Origin: Leptospira neocaledonica
GTDB lineage: Bacteria; Spirochaetota; Leptospiria; Leptospirales; Leptospiraceae
Length of the DNA: 64,000 nucleotides
Direction of reading: 5' to 3'
Assembly (NCBI RefSeq): GCF_002812205.1
Contig: NZ_NPEA01000003.1
Location: 124,001-188,000, forward strand
Below the pieces are notes generated by a model. It was not told the origin of the DNA and searched no databases. It was given only the letters and a program-made list of their open reading frames with translations. Position numbers and translations under genes: made by a program. This document shows, piece by piece, positions 54,695 through 63,920 of the stretch. How positions within the stretch are numbered: the stretch's first letter is position 1; each line of letters begins with the position of its first letter.

Positions 54695-55951
54695 TCAATC
54701 CGTACAAGTACTTAGAATTTCGCCTATTTTTCGTATCCCTTCTTGGATTTCCGAATCTTCTCTGGCAAAACTAATACGAACAGAGTCTTCACCGTAACTA
54801 TCTCCAGAATTAGTAACAGGATAGAAATATTTCCCTGGTACGATAATGACCCCGTTTTCTTTCAATAGTGGATAAATTTCGGAAATTTTTTTGCGAAGTC
54901 CTGCAAATTGGACCCAAAGAAAGAAGGCACCTTCGCTTTCATGGATTCTGAATTTTAATTTGCCCCTCCATTCTCTTCGAATAGAAGAAAGTGCAAGTTC
55001 CCTTTTTTTGAGGTAATACGGCTTTACTATGTCTCGAGAGAGTTTGAGCCACTCTCCGGATTTTACAAATTCCAAAGCTATATATTGACCCAGATTTCCT
55101 CCGGCCAAATTCAGAACCGCATTCGCTTTATTTAATGCTTTTATAATTTCAGGATCTCCTAAAACAAAACCTGTTCTTACACCAGGTAGACCTATTTTAG
55201 AAAAACTGAAACTTTGGATCATTCCTTCCGAATGAAATAATTTCTCATCCGAAAAAACGATCCCTGGAAAAGGAAATCCGTAAGCGTTATCCAACAAGAA
55301 TGGAATGTTCTTGCTTCTCGCGAACTTAAGTATTTGTTCTAATTCTTCCTTCTTCGCAACTCTTCCTGTTGGATTTGTAGGCCGGGACATGACCACACAT
55401 CCAAGATTTTCGTTTATAGTATCAAAAGAAGAAGGATCCAACTCGTAGCGAAATCCATCCTCTCCCGTAACAATTTCTTTGCCTAAAGAATAAGAGAATG
55501 AATCAGGATCAATCGGTTGGTCCAAGTAACCTATATATTCGGGTAAAACCGGTAAGAATATTTTTTTGAAAGTTCCGTCCTCGAATCTTCCCGAATAAAA
55601 ATTAAGTAAAAGATAAAACGCGTTTTGAGAACCGCTTGTGATAGCAATCTGATCCTTGGAGATAGATGTTCCAGTTTCCGAACTTAAGAGGGAAGCAAGT
55701 ATTTCTAATGTTTCCTCTTTACCACTAGGAGTTTCATACTTTCCAAGGATTGAATCCCAAGCACCGGACTCCGAAAACTGGCTTAGGATCTTTCTCCAAA
55801 CTTCTTCCACTTCCGGGATTAAGGCAGGGCTACCTCCCCCCAACATAGAGACCCCGGGAGAAAGATTACCTAGGTCCTCCATCAATTGGCCAATCCCCGT
55901 TTGGTTACGGAATTTGGCTCCGAATTTGGAAAAAATGAAATCTTGGCCCAT
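54695..55951 (-). CDS. avtA: PLP-dependent aminotransferase, AvtA-like
   Basis: A fold-type I aminotransferase of 418 residues from the ATG chosen here (MGQDFIF), close to the 417 of E. coli valine-pyruvate aminotransferase. Typical AvtA features are FGAKFRNQTGIGQLMEDL, MLGGGSPALIPEVE, the Asn/Asp in SRPTNPTGRV and LDNAYGFPFPG, and the PLP lysine in FSFSKIGLPGVRTGFV. A TTG 27 bases upstream is possible. It makes alanine and 2-oxoisovalerate from valine and pyruvate or the reverse. It stands apart from other amino-acid genes and is divergent from the cyclase gene. Confidence 0.85.
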   Translation of the reverse strand: MGQDFIFSKFGAKFRNQTGIGQLMEDLGNLSPGVSMLGGGSPALIPEVEEVWRKILSQFSESGAWDSILGKYETPSGKEETLEILASLLSSETGTSISKDQIAITSGSQNAFYLLLNFYSGRFEDGTFKKIFLPVLPEYIGYLDQPIDPDSFSYSLGKEIVTGEDGFRYELDPSSFDTINENLGCVVMSRPTNPTGRVAKKEELEQILKFARSKNIPFLLDNAYGFPFPGIVFSDEKLFHSEGMIQSFSFSKIGLPGVRTGFVLGDPEIIKALNKANAVLNLAGGNLGQYIALEFVKSGEWLKLSRDIVKPYYLKKRELALSSIRREWRGKLKFRIHESEGAFFLWVQFAGLRKKISEIYPLLKENGVIIVPGKYFYPVTNSGDSYGEDSVRISFAREDSEIQEGIRKIGEILSTCTD

Positions 55952-56051
55952 AAGGTTATTCCACTTTTCTTTTTGCAAAACTGCCGAAAAGATAATCTAA
56001 GAGAGGAAGGAATTTTTTTCTATTCTCCTAACAACCTCTCCGGAGAGACCG

Positions 56052-57995
56052 ATGCAAACGTTCGATTCCATCGATGATACCGATATATTGGATCCGAATA
56101 CCTTGGATCTTCAGACCTACTTGGAAAAATTTCCTTGGGAGGAAAAATGGACCTCTTTAGGAGAACCCATTGAAAAACTTTGGAAATTCGACTTGGAAGT
56201 TTCTCCCCAAGAAGTTTGGCCTTGGCTGATAGATACTTCTTCTTTTAATAAAAGAATAGAAATCCCTGAAATGAAATTTCAGGAGATTAACGGACGACTC
56301 TTTGGAAAGTCCAAAAACGCTGGAATCCCGATGGAATGGGAAGAAGTTCCTTGGGAATGGGAATACTGCAAACAACTCAATAATGCACGGATCTATTCCA
56401 AAGGGTTCGCATATTACGTAAGAACAAGATATCTTATCTATCCATTGGGAGAAAGTTCTACAAGATTATTCGTGTACTTTGGTTGGATTCCAAAAGGTTG
56501 GTTCGGAAAAAATCTTTTAAAGATAGGAATGAGCCAACTCGGAAAGACCTATACAAAAGGTTTAAAAGGTGTTGTAGAGGATGTAATCAAAACAAGATCT
56601 TATAGTTGGTTAGGGCCAAGTGCGTTAAGCGTAATCAAAGAATCCAAATCGGAAAAAAATCCTGTCTTCCCTGCGAGAATGCAACAGATCCGAGTAGGAT
56701 ATATCAGAGAAGGACAATCCAGAGAATTAGTTGATAAAGTTTTAAATTATATCTTGGATGCGGACGAATCGGATCTGTATAGGATCAGGATCAAATCCTT
56801 ATCCAAGGCTTGGAAAATTCCTGAAAAAGACCTACTGCTCGTATTTTTACACGGATGCAGATTGGGATTATTCACAATGAGTTGGGACGTTGTATGTCCT
56901 CATTGTAGAGGAGTTAGAACGGAAGCACAACATTTAGGAGATCTTCCTACAAAAGATACTTGCGAAGTTTGCGAGATACAATTCGAAGCAAATCAGCTGA
57001 ATTCTATCGAGATCACTTTCCATGTACATCCTTCTATCCGAGAAGTGCAAAAAAGAATGTTCTGCGCCGCGGAACCGGCCACCAAAAGTCATATCCGATT
57101 CCAAAAATATTTGGATTCGGGAGAAACATACAATTCCAAACTTCTACTTTCTCCCGGAGTTTATAGACTGAGAGTAAACGGAGAAAAAAATTACTCTCTA
57201 TTGGAGATCAAAGAAGAAGTCCCTAATGAAACCCTGGTTTGGAAAACGAATGAAATCCCGGAACAGCTAGAGATCGCGGACCATCCTAAATTAGTTTTAG
57301 AAAATCTTTCTTCTTCCCGAAAGGGTTTCGTGATCGAAGAAAGAAAAGAAGATCAGGACTGTCTTAGGCCTACAGACTTATTCAACTTTCAGGACTTCAG
57401 AGATCTATTTTCGCAAGAAGCACTTTCCACTGATCTTCAATTAGATATTGGAATGCAGACGATCTTATTCACTGATATTGTAGGCTCTACAAAATTCTAT
57501 TATAATAAAGGTGACTCCGGTGCATTCTCCGAAGTCAGATATCATTTCGTAGAAGTTTATAAAGTGGTAAGAGAATTCCAAGGCGCAGTGGTCAAAACGA
57601 TCGGAGACGCAGTAATGGCTGCCTTCCCTTCTCCCAGCGCAGCGGTAGAAGCTTCCGTAAGACTCCAGGAATTTTTCTCCGAAGAAAATACCGAAACTCC
57701 AATTCGTATACGGATTAGTTTACATACTGGGCCTTGTCTAGCGGTAAACCTGAATAGCAATATAGATTATTTCGGAAACACTGTAAACTTTGCAGCAAAA
57801 TTGCAAGCCATCGCCGATGGAGGAGATGTAGTATTCTCTGAAGCCGTATTTAGAGATAAACAAATCCGCCACTTGATGACAGAAAAAGGTTGGAAAGTAA
57901 AAAGAGTAAAATTCCACCAAAGCTGGATCGATGAAGAAACTCAGGCTTATAAATTAGTTTTTAGTGGTTTACCTTCTGCAGAAGAATCCAAATAA
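56052..57995 (+). CDS. class III adenylate/guanylate cyclase with SRPBCC and zinc-ribbon modules
   Basis: A 647-residue soluble protein. Residues 30-180 look like a START/SRPBCC (DUF5939-type) domain, then a helical region with a four-cysteine zinc ribbon (Cys282, 285, 304, 307), a beta-rich part, and a class III cyclase domain (about 468-635). Metal ligands are Asp475 (LFTDIVGST) and Asp519 (TIGDAVMAAF); Asn579 of the transition-state pair is present, but the usual Arg is Lys583 in VNFAAKLQ. Lys515 and Asp572 are where adenine-specific enzymes keep their selectors, so cAMP is more likely than cGMP. GGAGA precedes the ATG. Ligand unknown. Confidence 0.85.
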   Translation: MQTFDSIDDTDILDPNTLDLQTYLEKFPWEEKWTSLGEPIEKLWKFDLEVSPQEVWPWLIDTSSFNKRIEIPEMKFQEINGRLFGKSKNAGIPMEWEEVPWEWEYCKQLNNARIYSKGFAYYVRTRYLIYPLGESSTRLFVYFGWIPKGWFGKNLLKIGMSQLGKTYTKGLKGVVEDVIKTRSYSWLGPSALSVIKESKSEKNPVFPARMQQIRVGYIREGQSRELVDKVLNYILDADESDLYRIRIKSLSKAWKIPEKDLLLVFLHGCRLGLFTMSWDVVCPHCRGVRTEAQHLGDLPTKDTCEVCEIQFEANQLNSIEITFHVHPSIREVQKRMFCAAEPATKSHIRFQKYLDSGETYNSKLLLSPGVYRLRVNGEKNYSLLEIKEEVPNETLVWKTNEIPEQLEIADHPKLVLENLSSSRKGFVIEERKEDQDCLRPTDLFNFQDFRDLFSQEALSTDLQLDIGMQTILFTDIVGSTKFYYNKGDSGAFSEVRYHFVEVYKVVREFQGAVVKTIGDAVMAAFPSPSAAVEASVRLQEFFSEENTETPIRIRISLHTGPCLAVNLNSNIDYFGNTVNFAAKLQAIADGGDVVFSEAVFRDKQIRHLMTEKGWKVKRVKFHQSWIDEETQAYKLVFSGLPSAEESK

Positions 57996-58003
57996 AAACA
58001 GAT

Positions 58004-58031
58004 TTGCAAGTACGTCAGTAAATCAGATAAT
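58004..58031 (+). promoter_or_regulatory. promoter for the TMEM220/patatin pair
   Basis: TTGCAA, a 16-base spacer and GATAAT, about 20 bases before the TMEM220 start codon. Confidence 0.45.
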
Positions 58032-58051
58032 ACCCGAACGATAGGGAAAAC

Positions 58052-58426
58052 ATGATCTTTAAAATAGTCTCTCTTCTTTTAGCTGCTTATTTCATTTTCG
58101 CGGGCGCAGTTCAATATAATGATCCAGATCCACTTCACTGGATGTTATTGTATTTTACTTCTTCTTTAGCATGTATACTTGCTGCACTCGGTAAAGACAA
58201 ACTTCCTTTATTGTATGCGATCATTGGTATGGCCGGGATCGAGATTGCAGCCACCATCGATGGATTCTTTGACTGGTTGAGAACAGGAAACGAAAATCTT
58301 ATCACCGCAAAGATGACTGACGAAAAACCTTATATAGAACTAGGAAGAGAGTTTTTAGGAGCATTGATCAGTCTTGTCGTCATTATTTGGCTTTGGTATA
58401 GAAAGCGTCCTAAAAATTCTAAATAA
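58052..58426 (+). CDS. TMEM220-family membrane protein
   Basis: A 124-residue protein with about four hydrophobic segments. The family phrase VQYNDPDPLHWM (20-31) follows the first helix. Members occur in bacteria and animals and their function is unknown. AGGGA lies a few bases before the ATG. The patatin gene starts ten bases after its stop. Confidence 0.83.
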   Translation: MIFKIVSLLLAAYFIFAGAVQYNDPDPLHWMLLYFTSSLACILAALGKDKLPLLYAIIGMAGIEIAATIDGFFDWLRTGNENLITAKMTDEKPYIELGREFLGALISLVVIIWLWYRKRPKNSK

Positions 58427-58436
58427 TTCATTACTC

Positions 58437-59321
58437 ATGTCATCCATTCCCAAATTTACCAAAAAGAAAAAAGGCAAAGCTCTGATCATAGAGGGTGGAG
58501 GAATGAGAGGTTCCTTCGCAGGTGGAGTGCTATCCTCCATGGCGCCTAATTATCCCCCAAACAAATTCGATCTAATCGTTGCAGTCTCTTCCGGTTCTTG
58601 TTCCTCCGCGTATTATGTTACTGAATCCAATCCTTCTTCGGAAGAGATTGAAAGAGCATTGGATATTTGGAGAAAAGAATTAGCCGGAAATCATCTCATT
58701 TCTTTTTGGAATCTGTTTCGAGGTAAAAGAATATTAGATCAAGATTATTTAATAGATCGTATTTTCCAAGAGAAGGTGCCCATCAAAGCAGAAGTGCTAA
58801 AACAAAAAAAGACGGTGCCTTTTTATATTGTAGTCAGTAATTTTAAGACCTTAGAGCCCGAATATATAAGAGCTACGTCTCAAAATCTTTTTCCGCTTCT
58901 AAGAGCAGCGACTTCTTTACCAATTGCAACCAAAGGGTATGGCCTTTTGGAAAACTCAAAATATACAGATGGTGGAGTTTTAGATCCGATTCCAGTTGAA
59001 GCTGTATTGTCTGCTGGTTATAAAGATATTACGGTCATTCTTACAAAACCTATGGATTTTAGATTAACTCCCACAAATCCTTTGTTGGGAAGTTTGGCAT
59101 TTCCTAAGTTTCCTGAAATGGGAAAGGCATTTATAGAACAAAGATACCGCCGTTATAACCGAGCTATGGAAATCCTGAATGATCCACCGAAAGGGATCCG
59201 TTTTGAGATTATAGCTCCCGAAAAAACTCTTCCTGCGGGAAGAATGACTACAAATGCAAATCTATTGAGCGAAAACGTTCGCTTAGGAATAGAACTGGGA
59301 AGAAAGGTTTTTCCTAAATAA
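58437..59321 (+). CDS. patatin-like phospholipase
   Basis: A 294-residue patatin-family lipid hydrolase when started at ATG (MSSIPKF); a longer frame from a TTG overlaps the previous gene. The oxyanion segment GGGMRG is at 20-25, the nucleophile lies in AVSSGS (Ser51; the usual first Gly of GxSxG is Ala), and the Asp of the dyad is in YTDGG near 180. A lysine-rich N-terminus precedes the domain. It should cleave acyl esters of membrane lipids in the cytoplasm. The adjacent TMEM220 and alpha/beta-hydrolase genes suggest a lipid-linked neighbourhood. Confidence 0.85.
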   Translation: MSSIPKFTKKKKGKALIIEGGGMRGSFAGGVLSSMAPNYPPNKFDLIVAVSSGSCSSAYYVTESNPSSEEIERALDIWRKELAGNHLISFWNLFRGKRILDQDYLIDRIFQEKVPIKAEVLKQKKTVPFYIVVSNFKTLEPEYIRATSQNLFPLLRAATSLPIATKGYGLLENSKYTDGGVLDPIPVEAVLSAGYKDITVILTKPMDFRLTPTNPLLGSLAFPKFPEMGKAFIEQRYRRYNRAMEILNDPPKGIRFEIIAPEKTLPAGRMTTNANLLSENVRLGIELGRKVFPK

Positions 59322-59384
59322 AATTCTCCCAGGCGGTCCAATTTCAAAGACCTCGTTTGATATAAAAATAGCAAAAGAGGTTTT

Positions 59385-60326
59385 ATGAAACGTATCTTAT
59401 TCTGGTCGATTCTGACCATTCTCCTATTGATCCCATTATTTATGAGCTTTGGGATTTGGTCCGCAAGCAATCAGTTATTATTTCCTGTCTGGCGAGATAA
59501 CCAGAACTTCTCCACTTGTAGTCCTGAAACCCAAAAACATTGGGGAGTATCCTGCGGAAATTTAAGAAATTCCAGCAAGTTCCGATTCGAAGAACTTAAG
59601 ATACCATCCATAAATGGATTTGATCTTCCTACATGGAAAATCGGCACCCTCGAAAATGGAAATGGCAAAGCAAGAGGTACGATCTTTTTAGTGCACGGAG
59701 GAGGAAGTGATAGAAGAGAAATGACAAAACATATCGGTTTCTTTTTAAAAAGAGGACTGGATGTTTACAGTTTCGATTTCGGCTGCCATGGAGAAGCAAG
59801 ATGTTTAATCCCAGGACTGAGTTATGGTTATAGAGAATCCAAAGATGTATTGTCCATGTACCATTATCTTTCAGAAAGATACGATCGAATCTACGCGTTG
59901 GGAAGTTCCGTGGGAGCTTCTTCCATTCTGATCTCTTTGCCTGAGATGCCAAAACTTTCGGGAGTAATCGCAGAAAATCCAATGTATAATTTCGAAAGAT
60001 TAATCTTAGAATCTCCAGCTGCCCCCAAAGATATCCCTGCTTGGCTTTCTTATCTTTTGATTCGACTTACAATACTTAGAGGAAAATTTGAAACTATCCC
60101 AAGTCCTGCAAGTTCTCTATCTAATACCAAGCTTGTGCCTATCTTATTCATTCATGGCAAAGAAGATCAGGTAGTTCCTTTCCGACAAAGCCAAGACTTA
60201 GCGAATATTTATAATGGCCCGAGCGAAGTTTGGCTCTTAGAAAAAGGAGAACATGGAGCCGCGAGAGATAAAGATCCAAGCGAGTATGAAAGAAGGGTCG
60301 CCGGATTTTTGGATAAATTGAAATAA
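59385..60326 (+). CDS. membrane-anchored alpha/beta hydrolase
   Basis: A 313-residue serine hydrolase with an N-terminal hydrophobic anchor or signal (about 4-26). The oxyanion HGGG is at 104-107, the nucleophile elbow GSSVGAS carries Ser175, and the acid and base are in HGKEDQVVP and GEHGAARD. The family (BAAT/BEM46-like) includes esterases and peptidases; no substrate can be named. AGAGG precedes the ATG. It ends just before the tmRNA gene, which runs in the opposite direction. Confidence 0.85.
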   Translation: MKRILFWSILTILLLIPLFMSFGIWSASNQLLFPVWRDNQNFSTCSPETQKHWGVSCGNLRNSSKFRFEELKIPSINGFDLPTWKIGTLENGNGKARGTIFLVHGGGSDRREMTKHIGFFLKRGLDVYSFDFGCHGEARCLIPGLSYGYRESKDVLSMYHYLSERYDRIYALGSSVGASSILISLPEMPKLSGVIAENPMYNFERLILESPAAPKDIPAWLSYLLIRLTILRGKFETIPSPASSLSNTKLVPILFIHGKEDQVVPFRQSQDLANIYNGPSEVWLLEKGEHGAARDKDPSEYERRVAGFLDKLK

Positions 60327-60332
60327 TTACAA

Positions 60333-60676
60333 TGGAGACGCCGGGGTTCGAACCCGGGTCCTATTGTGCCTTAATGGGGCCTCTACATGTTTGTCTTATG
60401 TTTTAAATCTCGAAAGGCCTTAGCCCACAAGCAGGCGTGTCCTTCCTATTCGATCCAAATACTCTTTAAATCGTGAACCGAAAACCGATCTAAAAAGTCT
60501 CCCGTTTAAGGCAGAAGAAAAACCACCGGGAGAGTAAGCCTTTCTTCCGTAGTAGCGATTAAGCTGCTAGTGCTAATTCGTTGTTAGCGTTTAAAGTTTT
60601 GAAGGTTTTTAAGAGGCCCCTCACCCCTACATGCCACCACATCTTAACTACAACAGTCGAAACCTAATTCGTCCCC
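60333..60676 (-). ncRNA. ssrA: transfer-messenger RNA
   Basis: The acceptor stem is formed by GGGGACG at the 5' end and CGUCUCC at the 3' end, with the T arm GGUUCGAACCC beside it. The tag reading frame lies at 60559-60588 and encodes ANNELALAA followed by TAA, the known leptospiral tag. The 3' end reads CUCCA then UUG, so the CCA tail is not encoded and must be added. The RNA rescues stalled ribosomes with SmpB. The length is about 344 bases. Confidence 0.96.
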
Positions 60677-60755
60677 GTAGATTTAATGGTTAGACTAAAA
60701 ATCCGTTGAGCTGGGTAGGAAAGCAAGAAAAAGTAGAACAGTTGGTGTTCCTATT

Positions 60756-61604
60756 TTGAAAATTTTCATTCTTATGGTTTCGATTTTATTATTCTATTGC
60801 GGAACTTCTTCTTCCCCGAAAGTCAAAAATCCAAGTCTTGAGATTTCCGGCTCCAAATTACCACTCCGTGAATTGCAGGACGGGCTATATGCGATCCTAC
60901 TAGGAAAATCATTCTACCCGAACCGGCTCACAAATTCGGACATACGGGATGGCGAGTCTGAGATCGTATTTTTGTTCTATCTCATAAAATTAGAGAAACG
61001 TTATATTCTGATCGATACAGGAACTTCTTCTATATCTAATCCGGATATTACGATCCATAATTGGATCTCTCCGGATAAAATTTTAGGATCTGCTGGGATT
61101 AAACCTGGAATGATTGGAGAGATTATTCTCACTCATTTTCATTCGGATCATTCAGGGGGAATCGGCCTTTTTCCAAATGCAAAAATTTACGTTACTCCTG
61201 AGGATTGGGATGCGTTAAAAAAAACAAATCGATCCGTAAACTCGAAACTTGTCGCCAAAGAAAGGTCGAAAAAGGTCCAATTCGTAAACTCCAGTTTAGA
61301 AGTTTTTCAAAATTTTCGGATCTTATTAACCGGAGGACATACCCAAGGTTCGATTGCAGTAGAATGGTTGGTTTCTTCAGGTAAAAAATTTCTGATCACG
61401 GGTGACGAATGTTATTGGATAGAATTTTGTAAACAAGGTCAGGGACTTTCTTCGGAGGCAACCTTCTCTCTTTCCAATAATAAAGAATTTTTAGATTATG
61501 TATCCGTTCTATCTTCGAGCGGAACAAAAGTTTTAACTATGCATGACCCTAACATTTTATCTTTGGGAGAAGAAGTTTTTCCGAGGATCTATAAGGTGGA
61601 TTAA
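60756..61604 (+). CDS. metallo-beta-lactamase-fold lipoprotein
   Basis: A 282-residue exported hydrolase. From the TTG start the signal peptide is MKIFILMVSILLFYC with lipidated Cys15; starting at the next ATG would shorten the signal too much. The metal motif HFHSDH is at 127-132, and the later GGHTQGS and ITGDECYW supply more ligands. The spacing resembles that of lactonases of the AiiA/AttM kind, so quorum-signal lactone or another ester could be the substrate, but this is weak. It is monocistronic, with a terminator directly after its stop. Confidence 0.83.
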   Translation: MKIFILMVSILLFYCGTSSSPKVKNPSLEISGSKLPLRELQDGLYAILLGKSFYPNRLTNSDIRDGESEIVFLFYLIKLEKRYILIDTGTSSISNPDITIHNWISPDKILGSAGIKPGMIGEIILTHFHSDHSGGIGLFPNAKIYVTPEDWDALKKTNRSVNSKLVAKERSKKVQFVNSSLEVFQNFRILLTGGHTQGSIAVEWLVSSGKKFLITGDECYWIEFCKQGQGLSSEATFSLSNNKEFLDYVSVLSSSGTKVLTMHDPNILSLGEEVFPRIYKVD

Positions 61605-61638
61605 AAAAAATCCCCCGGAGTTGAACCCGAGGGATTTT
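61605..61638. terminator. bidirectional terminator
   Basis: AAATCCC and GGGATTT with an inner CGG/CCG pair; T4 follows on the plus strand and T7 on the minus strand, so it ends both the lipoprotein gene and the acyl-CoA ligase gene coming from the right. Confidence 0.85.
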
Positions 61639-61665
61639 CTACAGCACAAATTAGAATCTAAGTTT

Positions 61666-63723
61666 TTATTTATAAACTTTATCGATTCTCTTTTGGTATT
61701 TTTCAGTGATCACGTGTCTTTTCATTTTGAGTAGGTTAGTCAATTCGTCTCCTATCTCAAAAGGTTTCTGAGCAAGCACCACATGTTGGATCAATTCGAA
61801 AGATTTGAATCCGTGTTTAGTGCTATTGTATTCTCTGATTTCCTTTTTGTAAAAATCGATAACCTTAGAGTTGTCGATCAGATCCTTGATATCCTTAGCT
61901 TGGATACCATTCTGAGCCAACCAAGGTTGTAGAACTTCTAGATCCGGAACGATAATTGCTCCTAGAACTTTTTGGTCCTGACCGAATACCATGGATTGTT
62001 TGATATAAGGAGATTCGTCCATGCGGTTTTCGATTGGAACCGGCTCAACGTTTTCTCCACCTAACAATACGACAGTTTCTTTTGCTCTTCCTGTAAGAGT
62101 CAGAGTATGCTTATAGTTAATGAACCCGATATCTCCAGTGTTCAACCATCCGTCCACAATAGTCTTCTTAGTGGTTTCAGGATTTTTGTAATATCCTTTC
62201 ATCACTTGAGGTCCTTTGATATGAACGATTCCTTTTACTCCTAACTTACCGGCAAGAATCTGTCTTTCATCGTTGATATGAGTCAGCACGTTTCCATGAT
62301 CGTCTCTCAATTGAAGTTCAGTTTTTGGAACGATATACCCTACGGAACCGATAATCGGATGATCGTAATGGCGCACAGAGATCACAGGAGCACTTTCTGT
62401 CATTCCGTAACCTTCTAACACTAAAAGCCCGATATCGTTGAAGAAATTATCTACGTGGCGTTGTAAAGCTCCACCACCGGATAAGGTTCCTCTCAGACGT
62501 CCACCAGTTGCTTGCCGGATTTTGGAAAGAACGATAGTATCCAAAGTTTTGAAGTTAAAGATTAGCCCTAAAATCGCGATTGTAAGCAGAACTGGCGCTA
62601 AGAATGCCAACTCAGGCTTGTACATCTTGATATAAGAATATCCAACCGCACTGATTAAAGAAATCGTAAATGGCCCAAACAGAATCACCTGAGCAATTGC
62701 CTTAACCGCAAGTGCTAAAGATTGGAAGATATTACGGTTTTCGTAATCCACTTCTTTTCCGGTTAAGAAACGAACCCCTGCGTTATAGTTCTTAGAGAAC
62801 AGATAAGCGGTATTGAACAAAAACTTACGAACCGGAGGAGTTTGTTTAGGATCGTTAATTTTATTATAGATCCCTGTATAAATACTTTCCCAAACCCTTG
62901 GAGCGGAAGCCATAAAAGAAGGTCTGGCTTTTGCCAGGTCATTTCTTAGGTCGGCAACCTTAGTATAGAAAGTAGAAATTCCAAGAGAGATCGCAGAGTA
63001 TTCTACCACTCTTTCAAAGATATGCCATACAGGTAGAATTGACAACATACTATCGTCATCGCGAATAATTGATTTTTTTAGGATCAGAGGAACTACATAC
63101 TCCATCTGGTGAGCCATATTGGAATGCATTAGCATTACACCTTTAGGCATTCCCGTTGTTCCAGAAGTATAGATCAGAGTGAAGAGATCATCCGGTTTAA
63201 TACCTTCGATCCTTTTTTCAGTTTTATGTCCACCTTTAGATCTTAACTCTTTTCCAGTTTCAATCAGATCATAAAGATGCAAAACGCCTTTCGCTTTTGT
63301 TTTGCTATCTTTATCCATAATGATGACGGTTTCAACGCCTTTCAATTTGGCTTTGTTTTTAACAAACTTCTCATACATCTTATCGTTTTCTAGGAAAACT
63401 ACAGAAGCTTCCGAGTGAGTTAAGATATATTCCATCTCGGAATCGGTTACGTCAGTTCCTCTAGGAACGTTTGCACAACCGGAGAGTAAAACTCCCGCAT
63501 CAACGATGATCCATTCCAGACGGTTATCCGCTAACACTCCGATATGTTCGCGGGCCTTCACACCTAAATCTATTAATGCCTCTGATAAACAGAGACCTAG
63601 ATCTACTAATTGTTTAAAGCTAGTCGATTGATATTCTTTATTTTCATCTTTCGACCAAAACGCCGGTCTGTCCCCATAAGACTCAGAAGCCTTAAGGTAC
63701 ATGTCTGCTAAATTCTTGTACAT
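61666..63723 (-). CDS. long-chain acyl-CoA ligase with internal membrane hairpin
   Basis: A 685-residue AMP-forming ligase. Motifs [15 protein letters not shown] (about 186-200), [13 protein letters not shown] (about 438-450), LNTGDIGF and [18 protein letters not shown] are intact. Between the N-terminal adenylation subdomain and the [11 protein letters not shown] segment about 50 residues are inserted that form two hydrophobic helices (about 345-365 and 374-396), so the enzyme is probably held in the membrane by an internal hairpin. It is a single-gene unit and distinct from the ligase heading the lipid operon. Confidence 0.92.
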   Translation of the reverse strand: MYKNLADMYLKASESYGDRPAFWSKDENKEYQSTSFKQLVDLGLCLSEALIDLGVKAREHIGVLADNRLEWIIVDAGVLLSGCANVPRGTDVTDSEMEYILTHSEASVVFLENDKMYEKFVKNKAKLKGVETVIIMDKDSKTKAKGVLHLYDLIETGKELRSKGGHKTEKRIEGIKPDDLFTLIYTSGTTGMPKGVMLMHSNMAHQMEYVVPLILKKSIIRDDDSMLSILPVWHIFERVVEYSAISLGISTFYTKVADLRNDLAKARPSFMASAPRVWESIYTGIYNKINDPKQTPPVRKFLFNTAYLFSKNYNAGVRFLTGKEVDYENRNIFQSLALAVKAIAQVILFGPFTISLISAVGYSYIKMYKPELAFLAPVLLTIAILGLIFNFKTLDTIVLSKIRQATGGRLRGTLSGGGALQRHVDNFFNDIGLLVLEGYGMTESAPVISVRHYDHPIIGSVGYIVPKTELQLRDDHGNVLTHINDERQILAGKLGVKGIVHIKGPQVMKGYYKNPETTKKTIVDGWLNTGDIGFINYKHTLTLTGRAKETVVLLGGENVEPVPIENRMDESPYIKQSMVFGQDQKVLGAIIVPDLEVLQPWLAQNGIQAKDIKDLIDNSKVIDFYKKEIREYNSTKHGFKSFELIQHVVLAQKPFEIGDELTNLLKMKRHVITEKYQKRIDKVYK

Positions 63724-63876
63724 TGGAGTTATTCCTTTGAAGAAGGGATATATTACGCTTATCTCAATAAAGCGCGTTTACGTTAATGTGAGAAGACGAC
63801 CCGTCAACTAAATTTTAGAATAACTCAAAGCGTAGGTGCAGTGCAAAATCGAAGAAGAGAAGAGTAAAAAGAGAAA

Positions 63877-63905
63877 ACTCCGCTCGAGAGGACCTCGAAC
63901 GGAGT
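63877..63905 (-). terminator. terminator of the gene cut by the window end
   Basis: On the minus strand ACTCCGTTCGAG and CTCGAGCGGAGT pair around a five-base loop and are followed by TTTTCTCTTTTT. Confidence 0.85.
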
Positions 63906-63920
63906 GAGAAAGGAAAAATA

